DNA from: Nephrocerus scutellatus
Taxonomy: Eukaryota > Arthropoda > Insecta > Diptera > Pipunculidae
Length of the DNA stretch: 64,000 nt
Reading direction: 5' to 3'
NCBI GenBank assembly: GCA_947095585.1
Contig: OX352761.1
Location: 81,285,267 to 81,349,266, forward strand
Positions 1 through 10,058 of this stretch are shown in pieces. Each line of letters begins with the position of its first letter. The stretch's first letter is position 1. Under the pieces are notes generated by a model. That model was not told where the DNA came from. It made no database searches and saw nothing but the letters and a program-made list of their open reading frames with translations. Position numbers and translations under genes: made by a program.

Positions 1-317
1 CGACTATAAATACTAAACTATAATGCAATTTCGCTCCTTTATGTTAAAGTCAAAATCCGACGAAATGCTTTCCAAAGATTCTAATGTTTCTCATCCGACC
101 ATAATGTAGTTTTGTCAACTCGACGAAATAACATATGACAACTGTCAAGTTTTCTTAAGAAAATGCGCTCGCCAGCGCACATCTAATCGATTGGCAAAGT
201 AACGAAAGTATTGCGAACGCTATTATGGGCGCAGCGTACATTTTCATTGTATTCGCTTATTTAATCGTCGGGTTTTGACACTAGCGTAAAGAGATGAAAT
301 TACATTATAATTCCGGC
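1..317. other. Unrecognised AT-rich sequence
   Basis: No open frame or element match is recognised. A small GC-rich hairpin (GCGCTCGCCAGCGC, near 166-179) is visible. This stretch precedes the satellite remnant and may be a very diverged part of it or an unrelated flank. Confidence 0.4.
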
Positions 318-516
318 TTAAGACTTCTTGTTATGGAAATTCTTGAATATGATTATTATGGTCTGGAATTTCTGGAACAAAGCAAATTCCCAAGCGATTC
401 AAATGAAATTCGGAATGCAGGACTAATATGCGGCTATAAGACTTCTTCCTATATTAATTCTGGAATATGATCATTATGGTCTGGAATTTCGGGAACTAAG
501 CAATTTCTCAAGCGAC
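318..516 (+). repeat. Diverged 118-bp satellite monomers (remnant)
   Basis: About one and two-thirds monomers match the 118-bp satellite found at 37691-48940 (reverse complement) and 55661-64000 (same strand). Shared blocks include CAAGCGATTC, GGACTAATATG and TATGGTCTGGAATTT. They abut the composite-element tail that starts near 517, just as the middle array abuts the inverted tail near 37690. This looks like a decayed or truncated array. Confidence 0.85.
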
Positions 517-1909
517 TCGTGCCTGTTAATTTAATCGTAATATTGGGCACAACGTCAAAGAATTTCACTCCAACCGCCCGTAAAGATACACGCACATATT
601 TTTTTAACAGCTCTTACTTCTCCTACTACTATCGACGCAACTGCATTACTAAATTCAAAAATTTACTTTTCAGCCAATGCATTAAAGAAAAATCGACTGC
701 GTAGTTTACGCAGCTACTTAAAATGGGATGCAAATAGCAAAATGTAAATGTCAAATTGTCGCCCTACAAGCAGACTGTAAGTCGGTTCAAAATATAGCCG
801 CAATTTCGTGCATACCGACTGCCTGCCATTTTTTTGTGCAGCACAAGCTGCGAAGCTACTTAATTCTTTACCGCAGCCGTAGTGATAGTATAGTTAGTCT
901 CTGTTCATTTTCTATCAGAGCTCTGCTCTGCTCTTTCTATTAACATTGTGAGTGAGTGCCCTCGTGTTTGGTCGTGTAACAGAAAAGAATACTTCTATAA
1001 GTTACAGAAATAAGAGAACAATGCAAAAGAAATTTAATGAGAAATAATTGGCCTGCATGTTTGAAAGCGACAATCTTACCATACCATTTCGAAGTATGGG
1101 CAGCACTACTCAGTACTCACTATGAGGAACAAAACTCTGTAATAGAATTTTGCCCACACAAAACTACACAAAAATCACTCAATATAAAAGAAGAGTGGAA
1201 ATGGTAGTCAATAAAGCACCTAACACAACACAAAAAAAATTACTCAATATCCACCATTCTCGTTTTCTCATAAAAGCAGGCAAGCACTCAAAGGACGACC
1301 AACCACAGGCGGTGAATCTAACCACCACCGAGTCGAGCGAAACTGCAGTGACCAATCCGACGCAACTGATCTAGCATGAGTCATAGGCGAACAGAAAATT
1401 CCAAAAAGAAAAAGAAATCAAGCACAAAACGATAGCAGCATTGAATTCGCCCGAAAATATGGCTGTCCCTCTCACACCCAGGCGGCAGTGGACACTTACG
1501 CACCGATCGGAACCCAATGCACACTAACTTCAGGCAAACGGCTGATGGGGTCGATGACCGATGAAACTTTTCAAAACACAAACCGTTTTCAAAAACCAAA
1601 TGTGTAAACGACGTCAGCAGAGATCAAACAAACACACCACGCATATGGTAGAGCATGCGTATAATAAAATCAAAACATGTATATTGCAATACAACAAAAC
1701 ATGTATATTGCATGAATATTGCAATACGAGAAAACATGTATATTAGAGTAAATATGAAACATGTATGCAAAGCACGTCGATCACGTATATTGCCAACAAT
1801 ATATGGCAATATGCATCGGACTATAAAGGAAAAAACCGAAAAAAACCACAACAAAACACAAGGACGACGACAAACAAACGAAAACCACGCCGGCTTACCA
1901 ACGGAAAAG

Positions 1910-1918
1910 TATAAAAGG
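1910..1918 (+). promoter_or_regulatory. TATA box of the solo LTR
   Basis: TATAAAAGG is followed about 25-35 bp downstream by a plausible initiation region before the first 73-bp repeat. Position and orientation agree with an LTR promoter reading right into the array. Confidence 0.6.
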
Positions 1919-1967
1919 AGCACGCAGCTCGATAGAAAGGGCAGTCTTCCTGAGTTCCTTTTGGAAT

Positions 1968-3682
1968 TTAAGAGTACTTACCTTGCCATTACCGCTGAAG
2001 CTTAACGCTGCAACGCTGACTGAATCCTCACACTAGTGGCTTAAGAGTACTTACCTTGCCATTACCGCTGAAGCTTAACGCTGCAACGCTGACTGAATCC
2101 TCACATTAGTGGCTTAAGAGTACTTACCTTGCCATTACCGCTGAAGCTTAACGCTGCAACGCTGACTGAATCCTCACATTAGTGGCTTAAGAGTACTTAC
2201 CTTGCCATTACCGCTGAAGCTTAACGCTGCGACGCTAACTGAATCCTCACATTAGTGGCTTAAGAGTACTTACCTTGCCATTACCGCTGAAGCTTAACGC
2301 TGCAACGCTGACTGAATCCTCACATTAGTGGCTTAAGAGTACTTACCTTGCCATTACCGCTGAAGCTAAACGCTGCAACGCTGACTGAATCCTCACATTA
2401 GTGGCTTAAGAGTACTTACCTTGCCATTACCGCTGAAGCATAACGCTGCAACGCTGACTGAATCCTCACATTAGTGGCTTAAGAGTACTTACCTTGCCAT
2501 TACCGCTGAAGCTAAACGCTGCGACGCTAACTGAATCCTCACATTAGTGGCTTAAGAGTACTTACCTTGCCATTACCGCTGAAGCTAAACGCTGCAACGC
2601 TAACTGAATCCTCACATTAGAGGCTTAAGAGTACTTACCTTGCCATTACCGCTGAAGCTAAACGCTGCGACGCTAACTGAATCCTCACATTAGTGGCTTA
2701 AGAGTACTTACCTTGCCATTACCGCTGAAGCTAAACGCTGCGACGCTAACTGAATCCTCACATTAGTGGCTTAAGAGTACTTACCTTGCCATTACCGCTG
2801 AAGCTAAACGCTGCAACGTTAACTGATTCCTCACATTAGTGGCTTAAGAGTACTTACCTTGCCATTACCGCTGAAGCTAAACGCTGCAACGCTAACTGAA
2901 TCCTCACATTAGTGGCTTAAGAGTACTAACCTTGCCATTACCGCTGAAGCTTAACGCTGCAACGCTGACTGAATCCTCACATTAGTGGCTTAAGATTACT
3001 TACCTTGCCATTACCGCTGAAGCTAAACGCTGCAACGCTAACTGAATCCTCACATTAGTGGCTTAAGAGTACTTACCTTGCCATTACCGCTGAAGCTAAA
3101 CGCGGCGACGCTAACTGAATCCTCACATTAGTGGCTTAAGAGTACTTACCTTGCCATTACCGCTGAAGCTAAACGCTGCAACGTTAACTGATTCCTCACA
3201 TTAGTGGCTTAAGAGTACTTACCTTGCCATTACCGCTGAAGCTAAACGCTGTAACGCTGACTGAATCCTCACATTAGTGGCTTAAGAGTACTTACCTTGC
3301 CATTACCGCTGAAGCTTAACGCTGCAACGCTGACTGAATCCTCACATTAGTGGCTTAAGAGTACTTACCTTGCCATTACCGCTGAAGCTAAACGCTGCGA
3401 CGCTAACTGAATCCTCACATTAGTGGCTTAAGAATACTTACCTTGCCATTACCGCTGAAGCTAAACGCTGCAACGCTAACTGAATCCTCACATTAGTGGC
3501 TTAAGAGTACTTACCTTGCCATTACCGCTGAAGCTAAACGCTGCAACGCTAACTGAATCCTCACATTAGTGGCTTAAGAGTACTAACCTTGCCATTACCG
3601 CTGAAGCTAAACGCTGCAACGCTGACTGAATCCTCACATTAGTGGCTTAAGAGTACTTACCTTGCCATAACCGCTGAGGCTA
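1968..3682. repeat. 73-bp minisatellite, 23 full copies plus a partial
   Basis: The phrase TAAGAGTACTTACCTTGCC recurs every 73 bp from 1969 to 3648 (1679 = 23 x 73), with a final partial, diverged copy. Variants are mostly substitutions (CTTAACG/CTAAACG, GCAACG/GCGACG, CTGACTG/CTAACTG) that recur in several copies, as unequal exchange or conversion would produce. Read on the minus strand, most monomers contain GCAAGGTAAGTACT, a strong 5' splice-site consensus. Confidence 0.97.
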
Positions 3683-3954
3683 CACACTGTGAACTCATCC
3701 GCCATCAATGCATTATATCAAACTTTATATAAAATAAAAAACTAACTTCCTAACCTCTATTTCACAGGAGAATTATCAAACTTTATATAAAATAAACATT
3801 AATTTCCTAATATCTTCTCACAGGAAAATTACAAAACTTTATATAAAATAACTATTAATGTCATAAAATCTTTGTCACAGGAAAATTATCGCTACATGCC
3901 TCAAGGGGCCACAAATATCCTTTGTATAAATTAATATTGAACATACTTGAATTA

Positions 3955-3960
3955 AATAAA
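3955..3960 (+). terminator. Polyadenylation signal of the solo LTR
   Basis: AATAAA lies about 60 bp before the LTR's 3' edge, the usual placement at the end of R. Other AAATAAA-like motifs occur in three related sub-repeats at 3720-3860 (ACTTTATATAAAATAA). Confidence 0.5.
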
Positions 3961-3979
3961 GATAAAATTCCAAAAACCC

Positions 3980-3990
3980 TGGTCACACTG
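3980..3990 (+). promoter_or_regulatory. Match to insect core-promoter Motif 1
   Basis: TGGTCACACTG fits the Drosophila Motif 1 consensus YGGTCACACTR bound by M1BP. It lies about 30 bp before the LTR end. A chance match is possible; function is inferred from the motif only. Confidence 0.35.
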
Positions 3991-4374
3991 AGTTCTACCC
4001 CGGCTGGGAAACTCCGTTACATCACTACTTTTCTCTTCTAATTTAATTTAAAACTACTCAAATTTTTTATGAGTTGAAACCAAAAGCTGCATTACTGTGT
4101 TTGGGCAGCAATATGCAATATGCAGCAACTTCACAGTTAGTGGTTATGAACATTAAAATTCGCTTATAAATAATTTATATATAATGTGATGTGATGATGA
4201 TGTATGTGATGAGCTACGGTGCAAGTCGTAGGACTTAGTATAGAAATTTTTAACGTGACAACGTCTCACTACAAGGGGTGCATGTTCAAAAAGTCAAATG
4301 GTAAATGTCCACTGTTGTGATCAACAGAATGCTCACACTGTTGTGGTCACTGTTAATGTTTTATTATCAAGAAG

Positions 4375-4622
4375 GCGTACCGTACTTGAAAATTTGAGAA
4401 TCGCCTAGAGAAGACTATATTTAGAAATTTTCATTTCAGTGTCGTTGGCATTTTGTGCATAAAAGTTTGAATGGTTTCTGCATTTTTTAATTATTATAAA
4501 AAGTATTACAGTAATTAATTTTTTGTTATTTACATTAAACAATATTTCCTTGTATTGCAGATATTAGCTTTATTATATTAAAGTAATAATCTTCTACAAA
4601 AAATCATTTTAAACACAGATTT
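4375..4622 (+). repeat. 248-bp segment, first copy
   Basis: Starts GTACCGTACTTGAAAATTTG and is nearly identical to 5299-5548. It is AT-rich with no coding potential. It may be a separate short element, or part of the element body duplicated by rearrangement. Confidence 0.85.
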
Positions 4623-5298
4623 TCACAAAACGAAATCCCATCTTTCCGAATTATAATCGTTTAATTCATATTATCTATATATATTAACTAACATCCCTTT
4701 TTACTGATAGTTTACTATATATAAATAAGGAAAAGAAATATAAAAGATAATTTTTAACAGCTCTTACTTCTCCTACTACTATCGACGCAACTGCATTACT
4801 ATGTTTGTGCAGTGATATGATATATTTAATATGTACCCACCTCACAATAAATTGTTATGAACATTTAAATCAGCTTATAAATTATTTATTTTGTTGTATT
4901 TGATGTGATTGATGATCATGTATGTGGTTTCAATAACATACAATCAAGCAGAGCAGAACGAAACAAACATATGCAGTAGTAGGCTGCGGTCAAGAATTCA
5001 GCCGCTGCGCAGTTTATGCTGCATTTTGGTCAAAAATTCAATTATCAGCCAATGCATTAAAGAAAAATCGACTGCGCAGTTACGCAGCTACTTAAAATTG
5101 GATGCAAATAGCAAAATGTAAATTTCAAATTGTCGCCCTACAAGCAGACTGTTAGTCGGTTCAAAATATAGCCGCAATTTCGTGCATACCGACTGCCTGC
5201 CATTTTTTGTGAAGCACAAGCTGCGAAGCTACTTAATTCTTTACCGCAACCGTAGTGATAGTATAGTCTCTGTTCATTTTCTATCAGTGCTTTGCTCT

Positions 5299-5548
5299 GC
5301 GTACCGTACTTGAAAATTTGAGAATCGCCTAGAGAAGACTATATTTAGAAATTTTCATTTCAGTGTCGTTTGGCATTTTGTGCACAAAAGTTTGAATGGT
5401 TTCTGCATTTTTTAATTATTATAAAAAGTATTACAGTAATTAATTTTTTGTTATTTACATTAAACAATATTTCCTTGTATTGCAGATATACGCTTTAATA
5501 TATTTAACTAATAATCTTCTAAAAAAAATCATTTTAAACACAGATTTT
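5299..5548 (+). repeat. 248-bp segment, second copy
   Basis: Near-identical direct repeat of 4375-4622, placed inside the second tail between blocks that are separated by other sequence in the inverted copy at 36640-37120. Small indels distinguish the two copies. Confidence 0.85.
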
Positions 5549-6098
5549 TTTTATATAAAAATGAAGCTAAATTTAACATTATCAAAGAATGTTCGATCGT
5601 AAGTTGGATGTCTGCCACTGAACAATGAATCTACCATCGACCATTGAGTAAACCATCAAATATCATACATGGCATTAAGCATCGGTTCAAAGTAATTATT
5701 TGAAAGAAATTTAATGAGAAATAATTGGCCTGCGTGTTTCAAAGTGACATTCTTACCATACCATTTCGAAGCATGGGCAGCACTTCTCACCACTTTTCTC
5801 TTCTAATTTAATTTAAAACTACTCAAATTTTTTATGAGTTGAAACCAAAAGCTCCATTACTGTGTTTGGGCAGTAATATGCAATATGCAGCAACTTCAAA
5901 GTTAGTGGTTATGAACATTAAAATTAGCTTATAAATAATTTATATATAATGTGATGTGATGATGATGTATGTGATGAGCTACGGTGCAAGTCGTAGGTCT
6001 TGTTTTTAGTATAGAAAAAATATATTTTTAATATATCCGTCCGTGTTTATGTCCCACAGACAATAAGATCTTTGTTTTCTTTTCTTTCGTCCCGGACA

Positions 6099-7024
6099 GA
6101 CGTTGTCACGCTCAAAACCCACGGCCGTGTCTTCGACACAGCCTACCCCGCTCTTTTTTTTATAATGTAGACACGCTCAAGGAATTCGTACCCGTATAAT
6201 GCATAGCACAGCGTGGGCGTTAGGAAATTAGGAAAGGGAACAGATGAGATGTCTATGCACATGTGTCTTGAATGACTGCATATCATACAAATGCGGAAAC
6301 ATAACTATTGTGCGGCTATTTCTCTGCATTCGCTGCCTACGTCACCATCGTACAAGATAGCTTCACTGTTAGACTGCCCTGAGGGTTGCTGCGCTTGTAA
6401 ACTTCAGCATATCACTGCCGACTCCATTTTCTCCGCTGCCGACGTCACCGTCGTAGAACGTAGTATTGGACGTGAGACTTTCATATTTGTTGAATTTTGT
6501 TTTAGTATTTTTATTCAGGGAAAAATTTTTACATAAATTGAAAACAAACTACTAGTTTCGTTAATATTCTAGTAAATAATATGCAAAGACATAGTGATGT
6601 ATAACAGTGTAAAAGATTAGAAATATATGTATGAAACCAATTATTTTTATCTTAACAAATCTATTATATATTATAACTATCTGAAGTGCCTGGCGTTGCT
6701 CGTGGCTTCATTAACCACCCATCGTCCCATCGCATCGGTTCCCATCACTACCTCTCCTCGCCTTCTCCCAATCACCATCCCTTCACTCCATTACTCCCGT
6801 AAATATCCATAGCCTCCCACATATAACTCAACTACACTGCAGAATAATTGCGACGTCCTTTGCATACTTAATTACAACAATAACAAAAGAAATCATTGAT
6901 CTCTGTAGCATTTCCCAATCGATACCATTTTTATATCAACAAAAAAGGAAAAACCATAACAAAAAGAGCAGAGTAGGCTGTGTCGTCTAGGTCTAGGCCG
7001 CGAGGGTTTTGAGAGTAACAACGT
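6099..7024. mobile_element. Short element with terminal inverted repeats
   Basis: The left end (ACGTTGTCACGCTCAAAACC at 6099) and the reverse complement of the right end (6950-7024) match over about 60-70 bp with substitutions and a small gap, including the shared block ACACAGCCTAC. The interior has no transposase; short frames are not convincing. A target-site duplication could not be fixed. Probably a non-autonomous DNA element of about 0.93 kb. Confidence 0.6.
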
Positions 7025-7578
7025 TTACAAACATTTACTGACAATGCACTATTTATTTTTATTTTTAAATTCTCTATATTAACTTCGCGTGCACGTGGCT
7101 GGCTGGTTGGCTGGCTGGCTGGCTGGCTGGTCAGATTTTCTGATCAATTTTTAGCCCACTTCCAATGGCCCGATTTTATTGAAATTTTGCACACATGTAT
7201 ATTTCCGGTGACAATACTTTCTATTAAAATTTGAGGCACCTCGGACCTCGGGTTCGGGGGGCTCCCATACAAATATTTTACAAAATTTACCCGATTTTCT
7301 TTAAATTTTGTACACATGTGTGTCTTCGATGGAAAAGACTTTTTGTAAAAATTTGGAGCGATCGACCTCTTGGGGACCCCAATATACAATTTTTAAATAT
7401 CGCTATATCGCATCAGATCACGGCAAAGTCTGAGCTCTGTGCTTTGTGAGCAGCGCTGTTCGCTGCCGCTGCGTCATTTGGTGTGTGTGTGTGTGTGTAT
7501 CTCCGATTAGAGAATTTACAAGAAAAATTTTAATTTTTATGGGTTGTTTTTTTTATTTAATTTTATTTAATTTTTATA
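7025..7578 (-). repeat. Dispersed non-coding repeat, also inside the pol insert
   Basis: 7040-7400 is homologous in reverse complement to 31548-31815, sharing ACACATGTGTG, AAAATCGGGTAAATTTT and GTATGGGAGCCC. 7500-7555 matches the reverse complement of 18235-18290. The same family therefore lies within the DNA element inserted in the errantivirus. It includes a GGCT microsatellite (7097-7130) and a GT microsatellite (7481-7498). The Tc3-like transposon interrupts its right end. Short open frames here are not credible genes. Confidence 0.65.
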
Positions 7579-7580
7579 TA

Positions 7581-9211
7581 CAGTCCGGTTCAATAGATTA
7601 CCTCCACTCAATTCTGAGAAGCAAAAGTCAATTTCCAGCCGGTTTGTGTGAGATAGAAAAAATTGTGAAATAGAGAAAGCAAGAGTATTTAGTACTGAAT
7701 TCAATAGCAAAAAGCAAAAATCGTAGACATCAAGATAACTGTGTTTTGTTTTGAAAAATGAGTCAGAAATTCATGACTTTGTTTTGGTTCATTTGATTAG
7801 CGCCACTTGAAAAATTACATGAAATAATAGCATATGTGTGATTTCTTACCAAAATTGTATTTTTTTTTAAATACAATATTAAAATATAATTTCTAATATT
7901 TAGTGGAACTTCCATTTTTCAGAATAACTTCCTTAAGTGAGTCGCACAATGACTTTAAATAATTGTGTGAAATTTCTGCACAGACCGCTTTAATCTCTAG
8001 AATCAGCTCTTCCTTAGTATCATACTGTTTCCCTAGTTCGTATACTTTACGTGTGAGCCAGCCCTAAACATGTTCTATTATGTTTAAGTCCGGCGAATAT
8101 GGTGGCCACGGCAATAGCTGGACATTTTGGCTTGTGATGTACGATTTTACAACGCGAATTGTGTGTATTGGCGCGTTATCTTGTTGGAAAATCCATGAGA
8201 GTGGTGTGAAAAGGTCATGGATTTTAGGGAAAACAGATTCCAGTAACGTTTTGTAACTGTTTCCGGTCATTTTTGTACTTTGAAACACCAAATCAATTGT
8301 GCCATAATAAGAGATTGAACCCCAGACCATTACGCCCCCTTTTCTATTATGATGGCGATTCAAAAACACTTCCTCTTTCCTAAGGTCATGAAAATAATAA
8401 TTATACCCATCTGGTCCATCCAAATTAATTATTTTTTCATCTGAAAATACGACTTTTCGCCAGTCATGAACACTTTGACCTTGCATCACATTCCAAGTCA
8501 TGTGCTTCTTTGCGAATTCCAATCGTTTCTGCTTTCGTCCATCATTCAGTGGTGGTTTTTTCTTTATCTTCAGCCGCTTCACATGTTTTGCACTTAAAAT
8601 AGCACAGCGGACAGTCGATTTAGTGCCAATAACACCAACTTGGAGTGCAATTTTTGCTGCAGAAAGAGCCGAATTGGAGGCCGATCTAACCATTTTTCGT
8701 TTACCCTGAGGTGTAAGTGCCGTTGAAACCCTTCCTTTATAATTTCCTCCATAAGATTTTGTATCCTTCAAATAATTTAGTATGGCTTCGGAACCTCGTC
8801 CGATACTACGACCTATAGCACGGACTGAAAGCCCTTCCTGATGATACACATCTATTTTGGCCCTTTCTGATAAAGTTAAACACTTTTTCTTACCCATTGA
8901 TAAAATACTGACTAGCAAAAATACTAATTTTTGACTTCACTTTCAAATTTTCAAAAAATAAACTATTCAGATTCATAAAAAACGACAAATCAAATGAACC
9001 AAAGCAAAGTCTTGAATTTCTGACTCATTTTTCAAAACAAAACAAAAAACACAGTTATCTTGATGTCTACGATTTTTCCTTTTTGCTATTGAATTCAGTA
9101 CTAAATACTCTTTCTTTCTCTATTTTACAATTTTTTCTATCTCACACAAACCGGCTGGAAATTGACTTTTGCTTCTCAGAATTGAGTGGCGGTAATCTAT
9201 TGAACCGGATG
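7581..9211 (-). mobile_element. Tc3-like Tc1/mariner transposon (DD34E)
   Basis: Complete element flanked by TA dinucleotides (7579-7580 and 9212-9213). The ends start CAGTCCGGTTCAATAGATTA and form long inverted repeats of about 220 bp (7581-7800 and about 8987-9211), nearly identical apart from small indels; the right outer tip lacks one base. The single internal gene is on the minus strand. The integrity of ends and gene suggests a recent insertion compared with its neighbours. Confidence 0.95.
7893..8918 (-). pseudogene. Tc3-like transposase, one visible nonsense codon
   Basis: Cut-and-paste transposase, read from 8918 (or more likely the second Met at 8897, giving about 334 codons, near the family's usual length) to 7893. 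An N-terminal helix-turn-helix region (residues about 15-60) precedes the DDE domain. The triad is Asp160 (VFSDEK), Asp247 (QQDNAPIH) and Glu282 (PDLNIIE), spaced 34 residues apart as in DD34E enzymes. The NLDGPDG and DLRKE motifs resemble nematode Tc3. A TAG at 8064-8066 replaces the expected Trp of the family's HVWG motif, just after the catalytic Glu. The same frame then stays open for about 56 codons, so this single stop is the only obvious lesion. Confidence 0.93.
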
Positions 9212-9213
9212 TA

Positions 9214-9372
9214 TGTACATTTAACTTAAATTAAAGTGTATATCTAGTTTTCCAGTTTATGTTGTTATAAAATAAATTCGGAGTTTAAACCTTTTAATTC
9301 AATTCAATTAGTAATGTAATGTAGAGATTATTAAAGTCAAAGTGAGCAGAGCACCAACCAACTGAGACTATA
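9214..9372. repeat. Host sequence left of the errantivirus (diverged composite-element tail)
   Basis: Joining 9300-9372 to 35751-35830, the two sides of the errantivirus, gives sequence resembling 36826-36890 and 37380-37450, for example GAGCAGAGCAC, GAGACTATACT and TTTGTTTC.TTCTGCTCA. The retrotransposon therefore landed in yet another, more diverged copy of the tail. Confidence 0.6.
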
Positions 9373-10058
9373 AATTATGTTTTCAAGCGTATTTTGTAAG
9401 TTTTAAAAAAGATTATTCTTTTATTACTTTATTAAAAAAACACTTTGAAAATGTTTGTCTTATTAGTAGACTTCAATACAAGTTATAATTAACAATGCTA
9501 ATTAACAATACTAATCTTTAACAATACTGAGTCGTAAGGAATGCTGATGAATACTGACTGACTTCTTATTCTAGAGTGTTATCTTATATACTATTCGTTG
9601 AGTGATCCAACTTGTGTTTTGGTTGTGAAATACTTTTGGACTTTGAACTTGTTTTCGTCTTTGAGGACGTAAACATGTTATTGTCTTAGATCTGAATTGA
9701 GATAAGGATGTTTTCGTGTTCCATCATGTTTTGAATGGATATCTAAAATATTCGTCGTATTTGACCATCTGGTGTTTTGATCGTAGGATTGGCCTTGAAT
9801 TGAAGATGGTAAACATGTTGACAGAATTTGCATTTCAAGATAAGATTGGCCTTGAATGTTAAAGTGGTAAACAAGATGATTTCATCATATTGCGAAAGTG
9901 GTAAACAAGATATGAATGTTCAGATTTAATGGGTGCGTGCTTTATATATGTGATGATTAATATAAGTAATATAAGTTGGATCACGCAATTACAGTTATGA
10001 ATAAATGATATTTCATATGATTGAGGTGGTTTGCGTGGTGCTATTTTCTATGTTAACA
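9373..10058 (-). repeat. 3' LTR of the errantivirus
   Basis: 686 bp, matching 35058-35744 almost base for base. On the minus strand it starts TGTTAACATAG next to the G-rich polypurine tract and ends ...CATAAT(T) at the ACTATA flank. Confidence 0.95.

Larger units (their letters stand above)
1123..4021 (+). mobile_element. Solo LTR with an internal 73-bp minisatellite
   Basis: The insert begins TG (1123) and ends CA (4021). It is flanked by a perfect 6-bp direct repeat TCACTA (1117-1122 and 4022-4027). The right flank joins exactly to sequence that is uninterrupted at 36410-36440 (reverse complement) and 5766-5800; the left flank carries about 7 extra bases next to the duplication. Inside are a TATA box (1910), the 73-bp array (1968-3682) and an AATAAA (3955), the order expected for U3, R and U5. 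No gag, pol or second LTR is present, so this looks like a solo LTR left by LTR-LTR recombination. At 2.9 kb it is unusually long, mostly because of the array. The superfamily is not identified. Confidence 0.7.
517..4249 (+). mobile_element. Composite-element tail, copy 1 (split by a solo LTR)
   Basis: 517-1122 and 4022-4249 are together homologous to the reverse complement of 36181-37690 and to 4752-6015. Shared landmarks are the block ending in ACTGCATTACT, the AAGCAGACTG block, the TTGGCCTGC block and the terminal GTGATGAGCTACGGTGCAAG block. About 240 bp present in the other copies (4801-5035) is missing after 656. Non-coding; short open frames here are not conserved between copies. The 118-bp satellite lies directly upstream, and another element's head starts at 4250. 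Probably a non-autonomous DNA element; its class is not proven. Confidence 0.75.
4250..6015 (+). mobile_element. Composite element, copy 2 (head and tail, no satellite array)
   Basis: The head (4250-4366, opening TTAACGTGACAACGTC and containing TGTTCAAAAAGTCAAATG) matches the heads at 49400-49229 (minus) and 55540-55660. Instead of a 118-bp array it is followed by about 380 bp of AT-rich sequence and then a tail (4752-6015). The tail matches 36181-37690 inverted but is interrupted at 5299-5548 by a second copy of 4375-4622. It starts immediately after copy 1's tail terminus, so the two elements are head to tail. Confidence 0.7.

Noticed and set aside
1655..2005. 116-residue frame upstream of the 73-bp repeats
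   Set aside because: It spans the LTR promoter region with no similarity, no domain and repetitive short motifs (AACATGTATATTGCA); non-coding U3 is more likely.
1968..3682. Direct repeats that could suggest a CRISPR array
   Set aside because: Monomers are contiguous with no unique spacers, and the context is a eukaryotic LTR.
7144..7673. Overlapping frames of 72-81 residues on both strands
   Set aside because: They lie in a dispersed non-coding repeat; the homologous copy near 31550-31810 does not keep the same frames.
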